From: Alphaproteobacteria bacterium
GTDB lineage: Bacteria > Pseudomonadota > Alphaproteobacteria > Rickettsiales > SXRF01
Reading direction: 5' to 3'
Length of the DNA: 38,789 nt
NCBI GenBank assembly: GCA_013288305.1
Contig: JABDCD010000009.1
Location: forward strand, 1-38,789
The notes beneath the pieces are model-generated. The model was given only the letters and a program-made list of their open reading frames with translations, did no database searches and had not been told where the DNA came from. A program made the translations under genes and the position numbers. Shown one piece after another: positions 32,786 to 38,789 of the stretch (the first letter of the stretch is position 1; each line of letters opens with the position of its first letter).

Positions 32786-34017
32786 TGCCCATGCTCACCC
32801 CCCGCCTCCGCCTCTATACCAAAAACATCTCCTACCTGCGTATGCTGCAGGGCGCCTTGAAGCTGTGCGCTCCCGGCGCGGTCGAACGCACCGAGAACAT
32901 CATCGCTTCCTACACCAAATCGCGCCATGCCGTCCTCACCTCGATGGGGCGCATGGCCATCTTCGAGGGCTTGCGGGCGCTGAATCGCCGCGGTGAAATC
33001 ATCGTCTCGCCGATTACCGTACCCGAGGTGATCAGCCTGGTGCACCTGGCCGGATTCACGCCGGTCTTCTGCGACATAAAGCCGGGGACATGGAACATGG
33101 ACGTGGCGCTGGCCGAGCGCCTCATCACCGATAAAACCGTGGCGATCATGGCCACGCATTTCTACGGCAACATGAACACCACCCTCCCCGTGCGCGCCCT
33201 GTGCGACAAGCACAAGCTGGTCATGGTCGAGGACGCGGCGCAGGCCATCGGCGCCTGGCAGAACGGCCGTCATGCCGGCACCATCGGCGATTTCGGCATC
33301 CTCAGTTTCAGCTATCCCAAAAACGTAACGTCTTTTTACGGCGGCTGCCTGATCACAAACGATGACGGCATCGCCGCCCGCGTGCGCAGCGCCATTGCCG
33401 CTTATCCGCCCGCCGATACACGCTGGCTCTATAAAAAAGCGCTGGCCTGCGCGGTCAAGGACGCCGGCACTTTCGGCCCGGTATTCCAGCTTTCCTCGCG
33501 CATCATCCGCTACGGTTATAAGCACCATATCCGTTCGATTATCAATATCGTGTCGCAGGATCTGAACCCGGCTTTTTTTGGGGCAATCCCGCCGGAATAT
33601 GTGACCCGGATTTCCCCAGAGCAGGCCTGCGCCATCGCCGACAAATGGAAAGAGGTGGATGAGGATGTCCGCCATCGCATCCGCTGCGCCGAAATATACT
33701 ACAATCAACTCAAAGGTATCGACGGGCTGATCTGCCCGGAATTTGTGGGCGACGGATCTCACACCTATCTCTATTTCCCGGTGCAGGTCGCGGATAAATA
33801 TGCATTGCAGCGTTACATGATAGACCGTTATTGCGACGTTGCCGTGCAACACGCGCCCAATTGCGCCGACCTGCCTTCCTACAAGCAATATTACCGCGAT
33901 TGCCCTGAGGCGCGGGCGGCTTACGGCGGAACGCTGATGCTACCCGCCTACCGCGGATTCCCGCTTGAGCAAGCCCGGCGCTACGCCGAAACCATCAGGA
34001 GTTTTTTTAAGCAATGA
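32782..34017 (+). CDS. DegT/DnrJ/EryC1/StrS-family PLP-dependent aminotransferase
   Basis: A 411-residue PLP enzyme of the sugar aminotransferase family. It shows TSMGRMAIFEGLRALN, VSPITVPEVISLVHLAGFTPVFCDI, MATHFYGN, VEDAAQAIGAWQNGRHAGTIGDFGILSFSYPKNVTSFYGG (shown here only as adjoining landmarks) with the PLP lysine at Lys180. The partner enzyme of such proteins is usually a 4-keto sugar dehydratase; none is in the window. The C-terminal part is more diverged than in the classic sugar enzymes. It sits between an O-acyltransferase and an FAD oxidoreductase, coupled to both by four-base overlaps, so it works in the same glycan or glycan-linked pathway. The exact substrate is unknown. Confidence 0.88.
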   Translation: MMPMLTPRLRLYTKNISYLRMLQGALKLCAPGAVERTENIIASYTKSRHAVLTSMGRMAIFEGLRALNRRGEIIVSPITVPEVISLVHLAGFTPVFCDIKPGTWNMDVALAERLITDKTVAIMATHFYGNMNTTLPVRALCDKHKLVMVEDAAQAIGAWQNGRHAGTIGDFGILSFSYPKNVTSFYGGCLITNDDGIAARVRSAIAAYPPADTRWLYKKALACAVKDAGTFGPVFQLSSRIIRYGYKHHIRSIINIVSQDLNPAFFGAIPPEYVTRISPEQACAIADKWKEVDEDVRHRIRCAEIYYNQLKGIDGLICPEFVGDGSHTYLYFPVQVADKYALQRYMIDRYCDVAVQHAPNCADLPSYKQYYRDCPEARAAYGGTLMLPAYRGFPLEQARRYAETIRSFFKQ

Positions 34018-35519
34018 CCATACTGGTCGCAGGTTCCGGACCGGCAGGGGCGTTCGCCGCCCTGGGCGCGCTGCAGGCCGGAGCCAGCGTAGTGATGATC
34101 GATCCGGGGTTGGCAGCGGAGCAAAATGCACGGCAACTGAAAGAAAAACTGGGCGCACGGCCTTGGCAATCCTGGACGCCGGAAGAGCGTTCCGCGCTTA
34201 AGGGAACGTCCACCCTGTCGCGCCGGCAGGCGTTCGGTTCGGATTTTCCGACCAGACCGGCACATGCCGCTACTATTCAGGAAAAAAACTGCCGCATCAT
34301 GCAATCGAACGCGCTGGGCGGTTTGTCCAACATCTGGGGACGCGGCATCGAGCCGCCGTACGGCGCGGAATGCGACCAGTGGAATTTCAAGGAAGGCTTT
34401 ATCGAATCCATGCGCGAAGTGCTGAAGCACATTCCGCTCAGCGCCGAAGCGGATAATCTGGCGGAAGTGATGCCGCTTCATACGGAAAATATCACGCCGC
34501 ACCGTATTACAAAAGAATCGGAAACGCTGCTTCAAAAATGGAACCGGCACAAAACCTCCCTCAATCAAAGCGGTGTTCATTTCGGCAAAACGCGCCTGGC
34601 CATGCGGCCGCAACAATGCCAGCTGTGCGGCATGTGTTTTTACGGCTGCCCTTACGGCGCGATGTTCGACAGCGGCGAGATTATCTCCGCCTTGCTGCGG
34701 CAATACCCCGCTTTTTCCTACCGGCCGGGATTGCGCGTAAAAACTTTCGCCGCCGCCGGTGATAATGTCGATGTGCGGGTGGAAAACATCGAAGACCGCA
34801 CTTGTGAAACCTTGCAGGGTAAAAAGCTGATACTCGCCGCCGGAGCGGCGCAAACCACCGCCATCGTCATGCGCAGCCTGGGCGTCCGGCAGGCGACGCT
34901 TAAGAACAGCGACCTGATCAAAATTCCATTGTTTAAAATATTCGGCCGGTCACAGCCGGAGGTTGGCTACCATGCATTAAGCCAGTTGACGCTCACCGTT
35001 GACCATCGGAAAATCACCCGCAAAGCTATCGTCATCCATCTGTTCGGAAAAAACCCGGCCATCCGTGACGCGATAGTGTCCCCATTCCCGCGCCGCTGTC
35101 ATGCCCTGCTCGAAAAAATCCTCGCTCCGCTTTTTTCACGCCTGTTTATAGGCATGTGCTTTCTCCACTCGGACGATTCGGCGGAAATAGAGGTCACCGA
35201 CGATGGAAAAATGACCACTTTCAGCGGCAGGCGAAAGCCCGGTGCATGGGGTATATACTGGCAACTCCTGTTATTTTTCCTGATGCATATGAGAAAACTC
35301 GGCCTGCTGCCCCTCCCCGGCAGCCTCGGCCTGCCCGGCAGCTCGGTGCATTACGGCGCGTCGGTTGCCGCAGACGATGCGGGACAACTCACCGCCGCTT
35401 CTTCGGTCTACGTAGCCGACGCCGCGTCGCTACCCTGCATACCGGCGGGATCGTATACCCTGTCGATCATGGCCAATGCCCACCGGATTGGAAAAATCGT
35501 GGGCGCTATTTCGCTTTGA
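34014..35519 (+). CDS. GMC-like FAD oxidoreductase with four-cysteine motif
   Basis: A 501-residue flavoprotein. The N-terminal dinucleotide fold is VAGSGPAGAFAALGALQ (5-21) with the acidic MID end. The C-terminal segment YVADAASLPCIPAGSYTLSIMANAHRIGKIV is the FAD-binding closing motif of GMC and related enzymes. At residues 202-212 CQLCGMCFYGCP gives Cys202, Cys205, Cys208 and Cys212, spaced like a ferredoxin 4Fe-4S ligand set; a similar cluster is known in some bacterial GMC proteins. NALGGLSNIWGRGIE near 100 is the substrate-side segment. It may oxidise a sugar or polyol to feed the aminotransferase it is coupled to. Its 3' end overlaps the convergent GT2 gene by 14 bases. Confidence 0.8.
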   Translation: MTILVAGSGPAGAFAALGALQAGASVVMIDPGLAAEQNARQLKEKLGARPWQSWTPEERSALKGTSTLSRRQAFGSDFPTRPAHAATIQEKNCRIMQSNALGGLSNIWGRGIEPPYGAECDQWNFKEGFIESMREVLKHIPLSAEADNLAEVMPLHTENITPHRITKESETLLQKWNRHKTSLNQSGVHFGKTRLAMRPQQCQLCGMCFYGCPYGAMFDSGEIISALLRQYPAFSYRPGLRVKTFAAAGDNVDVRVENIEDRTCETLQGKKLILAAGAAQTTAIVMRSLGVRQATLKNSDLIKIPLFKIFGRSQPEVGYHALSQLTLTVDHRKITRKAIVIHLFGKNPAIRDAIVSPFPRRCHALLEKILAPLFSRLFIGMCFLHSDDSAEIEVTDDGKMTTFSGRRKPGAWGIYWQLLLFFLMHMRKLGLLPLPGSLGLPGSSVHYGASVAADDAGQLTAASSVYVADAASLPCIPAGSYTLSIMANAHRIGKIVGAISL

Positions 35520-36441
35520 CGTTGGGATTATTCTGCATATCCACCGTCAGGAAAAAAAGCAGGAATTGCACTGAAAATATGAGACTGAGCGCCGTCAGCA
35601 TGACGGTGCCCGACGATCGCGCCACGCCGGTTTCAAAAGTCTGCCACCAGCTGCCGGCGCCATAGACAAACCCAAGCCCGCCCAGCGCCAGCGCCAGCAG
35701 CAGCGCCAGCGACCCGGCATTGAAATCGCGCACGAAATAGGTATAGAGGATGCGGCGAAACATGTTTCGCATATGCTTGGCAAAAAACGGCAGAAGAACG
35801 AGCCACGGCCTGAGGCCGCTATGTTCGCCGTCATAGCGCGCCTTCATCGGATATTCCCTGACCACCGTATTGAGCAGGTACAGCTTGCACAGCATGTCGG
35901 ACTCGAAAAAATAGCGGTTGTCGATCTCGTCCAGCTCCAGCTCCTCCAGCTTGCCGCGCGCGATGGCGGTGAAGCCGTTGGTCGGGTCCATCAGGTCCCA
36001 ATAGCCGGAGGAAAGCTTGGTAAAAAACGACAGGCCGGTATTGCCCACCAGCCTTTTCATGGGCATCCCCTTAAGGTAGCGCAGGTAATAAAAGCGGTTG
36101 CCCTTCACATATTCGGCGCGGCCATCCTTGATCGGCTGAATAAGCTCGCCGATTTTTTGTCCGGGCATCTGGCCGTCGCCGTCGATTTTCACCACGATCT
36201 GCGCATCGCTATTATCCAGGGCATGTTTGTAGCCCGCCTTGACCGCGCCGCCCACGCCCAGATTTTTCTCATTATAAATCACCGTGACGTTGCTTAAGCC
36301 TAGCGTCTCCACATGGTGGCCCGTCGCCTCCGGGCAGCCATCGTCCACGCACACCACGGCGATGGCCGGGTCGATGCCGGCCAGCACGCTTTGTATTTTC
36401 GCCTTGACCTTATAACAGGGAACGATGGCGAGGATTTTCAT
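35506..36441 (-). CDS. GT2 family glycosyltransferase, dolichyl/undecaprenyl-phosphate type
   Basis: A 311-residue protein with an N-terminal GT-A domain: ILAIVPCYKVKAKI, VCVDDGCPEATG, NEKNLGVGGAVKAGY and VKIDGDGQMP are the classic motifs. DPTNGFTAI and RYFFESDML are typical of the DPM1-like branch. Two hydrophobic spans at the C-terminus (about 245-265 and 280-303) anchor it. It probably transfers a hexose from a nucleotide sugar to a polyprenyl phosphate or a growing glycan. It is last of a minus-strand operon, 12 bases after the methyltransferase gene. Its stop lies inside the convergent oxidoreductase gene. Confidence 0.9.
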   Translation of the reverse strand: MKILAIVPCYKVKAKIQSVLAGIDPAIAVVCVDDGCPEATGHHVETLGLSNVTVIYNEKNLGVGGAVKAGYKHALDNSDAQIVVKIDGDGQMPGQKIGELIQPIKDGRAEYVKGNRFYYLRYLKGMPMKRLVGNTGLSFFTKLSSGYWDLMDPTNGFTAIARGKLEELELDEIDNRYFFESDMLCKLYLLNTVVREYPMKARYDGEHSGLRPWLVLLPFFAKHMRNMFRRILYTYFVRDFNAGSLALLLALALGGLGFVYGAGSWWQTFETGVARSSGTVMLTALSLIFSVQFLLFFLTVDMQNNPNVKAK

Positions 36442-36453
36442 AGCACGTCCGCA

Positions 36454-37158
36454 TCAGAGATTTTCAACATAGTACCAGTCCCCCGCCAGTTTCGTCAAAG
36501 AGGCATTGGGGATTTTTCCGAACCACGCGTAGATGGCGCTGGCATAAGGGAAAAAATGGATATGAAGATTGAACGAGTGGCGGTACGGCCGCTCGCACGG
36601 CAGCACGACGATCAGCCGCTTGCGGCATACGCGGCGAAGCTGTGCGATGGAGGTATACAGGTCGCGCACATGCTCAAGCGTATGCGCGCATACCACGGTG
36701 TCGAACGAGCGGTCGGCGAACGGCAGCTTCTCGGCAGCGCATTCGAGATAGGTGATGCCCGAATCCGGCCGCGTCAGCTTGGGGTCCAGGGCGACATCGG
36801 TGGCCGTGACATGCGCATGATGCGCAAGTTTTTCCGCCAGGAAGCCCCGGCCACAGCCCACTTCCAGGATTTCCGGGCCTGCCGCGTCGCGCAGGATGGC
36901 GTGTACACAGGCGTCATTAAGGTCGGTCGGGCGGTCGATAATGGCATCGTGAAGATCGGCATATATTTCGGCGAATTCCTCATCGGTCAGGCCATAGGCG
37001 CGCTCGCGGAAATCCATCAGTAATCCGGCTTTTTTCCCGCACGCCAGGCGCAGCATGGGCGATAGCAGCCAGGTTCGGTCGCGCAATACCGGCGGCAGGC
37101 AGTCATTTAAAAGAAAATTAAGCCAGAGATCCGTCCGGCGCGATGTTCTGAGCTTCAT
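36454..37158 (-). CDS. Class I SAM-dependent methyltransferase
   Basis: A 234-residue cytosolic methyltransferase. Motif I is ILEVGCGRGFLAEKL (about 103-117); motif II is around VTATDVALD; the later AEKLPFADRSFDTVVCAHTLEHVRD (here a landmark near 148-172) is the Methyltransf_11 pattern. The N-terminal ~70 residues are basic and then acidic, without a signal peptide. Located between a GT2 gene and a polytopic glycan gene with gaps of 12 and 1 bases, it probably methylates a sugar or lipid intermediate. The substrate cannot be read from the sequence. Confidence 0.88.
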   Translation of the reverse strand: MKLRTSRRTDLWLNFLLNDCLPPVLRDRTWLLSPMLRLACGKKAGLLMDFRERAYGLTDEEFAEIYADLHDAIIDRPTDLNDACVHAILRDAAGPEILEVGCGRGFLAEKLAHHAHVTATDVALDPKLTRPDSGITYLECAAEKLPFADRSFDTVVCAHTLEHVRDLYTSIAQLRRVCRKRLIVVLPCERPYRHSFNLHIHFFPYASAIYAWFGKIPNASLTKLAGDWYYVENL

Positions 37159-37159
37159 C

Positions 37160-38789
37160 CTATACTCCTTGGAAGCATGATTCCATGGTTCCGATAGACC
37201 AGGTCAGCGCCCCGCCCCTTCGCCGCAGGCACAATCCGTCATGAGCGGCGCCGTCATTACTATGAATGAAATAGCGCGTCTCACCCTGCAATGCAAACTC
37301 ACGGATAGCATATTTCGCGCCTAAAGACCGTACCCATTCCCGCGGATTTTTTGCCGGGGGATAAAATTGTATCTCAAAGGTTTCCGCCGACGCGGGCGTT
37401 TTCGGCGTTTTGTTCATGTAAAACGAGGTGGGGACCCGGTTGCCGAAATGGTCGGTCACCGGCCCCATGAAAACGAAATCGCCGCGCGAAGAAGGAATCG
37501 GCACAATCCAATCATTGTCATGCCAGTTGGTTTTGGCCGAATATTCATTCGGCAGCGCCAGGATATTGGTGGCACCCGGCACGATTTCCTTTTTCAGCGA
37601 CACGTCTTTCGAGGGGATGATGCGAAGCAAAATGGAAAATGGCATCACGTCGTTGAAATAGATATTGGCTTTTCCTTCCACCGTTTTCAGGGCGGGCACG
37701 ATGCCTTCCACCGGCGCCGCCTGGAGATCGCCATGCGCAAAAACATAGGGGATCCGGCTCAGGCTGACGTCCGAGCGAACGGCGATCATCATGGCAGGTA
37801 GTAGGACAACGCCCACCGCCAGAGCATAGAAAACGGTGCCGAACCGGCCGCGGATCGCCTCCAATGAAATAAGAAACGCCGGCAGCAGCGCCAGGAAGCC
37901 GACCATGAAATACCGGCCGGTGCCCCACCAATAGGTAACCCGGAAACAGAATACGGCCACGGCTGCCAGAAACGATACTAACGAAATGACCGCGACGCGC
38001 CGGTTGCACCCGCCCACAAAAAAAATACCAAGGAGAGACAACGGCAACAGCGCTCCGAACTGGGTGGTTTCCCTGGTGTTCTCAAAGGAACAGCCCTGGG
38101 GAAGAAAATCATATGCCGGCATCAGCGGCGAAATATTCATATGGAAAAGATTGAGCAGGGTTCTGGGAATGTCGAATAAAAACTCGCAGAGGCTGAGCAG
38201 GAAATGCGGAAGGCCGCAGGAAAGCGTCGACCGCGTGTGGTACTGGGATAGCTTGTGTAACTGGTCGAAGTAACCGATCCCGCGGTTGGCATCGATCACG
38301 ACATCGGGAATCAGCATGACCAATAAAATGGGGACCAGGAAAAGCATCGCGGTCAGCACTGTTTTCGGCTGCAGCCATTGGCGCAGGCGCTCGGTGCCGC
38401 CGAAATACAGGGCCAGCGCCGGCAGCGCAAAGGGCAGGAAAATGGCCGCGGCATATTTAACCCCCGCGGCGAAGGCGGCGCTGAGCACGCCGAAGAAAAT
38501 CGTTTTCGGGGAGAGCGGTCTCGCGATAAGCCAGGCGGCGGCGCTGGTGCTTAAGAAAAACATCAATGCATCTTCATGTTCGGAAAAGGCGGCAAACAAA
38601 AACTGCGGCGCCGCCAGGAACAACACCAGCGGGAACAGTGTTTTTACCGAGCGCTGCGCGCCATATAACAGTAACAGGTTCAGTAACGAGCCAATCATTA
38701 ACGCAGTGTTAAAAATGGAGTAAAACCGGTCCGGCAGGTGCAGTGCCTCGATCGGAGTAAAAATAAAGTAATAAACAGCGGGTATCAGG
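37160..38789 (-). CDS. Polytopic GT-C-like glycosyltransferase or related membrane protein, 5' end outside window
   Basis: The frame is open from the stop at 37160 to the end of the window, so the N-terminus lies beyond it; the ATG at 38698 is internal because residues such as TPIEALHLPDRFYS continue in frame upstream. The visible ~543 residues have about nine hydrophobic spans, with segments such as FLAAPQFLFAAFSEHEDALMFFLS and AAFAAGVKYAAAIFLPFALPALALYF that resemble GT-C family membrane enzymes. A soluble periplasmic-like domain follows (about the last 200 residues). It is one base from the methyltransferase start. A role in glycan transfer is inferred from layout and context. Confidence 0.65.
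   Translation of the reverse strand, partial: LIPAVYYFIFTPIEALHLPDRFYSIFNTALMIGSLLNLLLLYGAQRSVKTLFPLVLFLAAPQFLFAAFSEHEDALMFFLSTSAAAWLIARPLSPKTIFFGVLSAAFAAGVKYAAAIFLPFALPALALYFGGTERLRQWLQPKTVLTAMLFLVPILLVMLIPDVVIDANRGIGYFDQLHKLSQYHTRSTLSCGLPHFLLSLCEFLFDIPRTLLNLFHMNISPLMPAYDFLPQGCSFENTRETTQFGALLPLSLLGIFFVGGCNRRVAVISLVSFLAAVAVFCFRVTYWWGTGRYFMVGFLALLPAFLISLEAIRGRFGTVFYALAVGVVLLPAMMIAVRSDVSLSRIPYVFAHGDLQAAPVEGIVPALKTVEGKANIYFNDVMPFSILLRIIPSKDVSLKKEIVPGATNILALPNEYSAKTNWHDNDWIVPIPSSRGDFVFMGPVTDHFGNRVPTSFYMNKTPKTPASAETFEIQFYPPAKNPREWVRSLGAKYAIREFALQGETRYFIHSNDGAAHDGLCLRRRGGALTWSIGTMESCFQGV

Overview
The window looks like a chromosomal segment of a moderately GC-rich alphaproteobacterium. This is inferred from gene families and from the gpmI-envC-ctpA order, which is familiar in Alphaproteobacteria; the genus cannot be told from the sequence. 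No rRNA, CRISPR array or replication origin was seen. One tRNA gene (Phe, GAA) is present. Many neighbouring genes overlap by 1-8 bases or are a few bases apart, so most of the window is organised in tight operons.

Layout. Positions 1-1151 hold the end of an unknown gene coupled to an M48-type membrane metalloprotease. Positions 1164-6083 (minus) carry phoU-gpmI-envC-ctpA: phosphate signalling, glycolysis, a degenerate LytM amidase activator and a C-terminal processing protease. An outer-membrane beta-barrel protein follows. Positions 7025-11070 form a zinc-uptake locus: zur, a 29-codon hydrophobic ORF, znuC, znuB, a histidine-rich protein of unknown function, and znuA. Two matching AT-rich palindromes, probably Zur boxes, precede its two halves. 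A GGDEF diguanylate cyclase and ubiD (both minus) come next. Positions 13895-20994 encode a type IV pilus / type II secretion-like assembly platform (PilB/GspE, PilC/GspF, a PilM-PilN-like fusion, a PilO-like and a PilP-like protein) ending in an ABC ATPase.

Positions 21022-25496 are a roughly 4.5 kb island integrated at the 3' end of tRNA-Phe. It has a tyrosine integrase, a near-duplicate of the tRNA end at its far side, and shared GATACCCC/GTACCCC arm motifs near both ends. Its cargo is a 5'-truncated DNA methyltransferase lying head to head with a 5'-truncated SF2 helicase. The helicase remnant continues into four copies of an unrecognised domain of about 88 residues in AT-rich DNA. This looks like the remnant of a restriction/defence-type system.

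Positions 25611-38789 are a surface-polysaccharide region: two GT2 glycosyltransferases, UDP-glucuronate decarboxylase, polytopic membrane proteins, a hexapeptide acyltransferase, an OafA-type acyltransferase with an SGNH domain, a DegT-type aminotransferase, a GMC-like oxidoreductase with a four-cysteine motif, and a SAM methyltransferase.

Two kinds of small repeat stand out. One is a dispersed double-hairpin element (copies at 2548, 7068 and, as a half copy, 10155); the half copy writes the C-terminus of the histidine-rich protein. The other is short tandem repeats, mostly heptamers, lying in frame inside or at the ends of conserved genes (gpmI, ubiD, envC).
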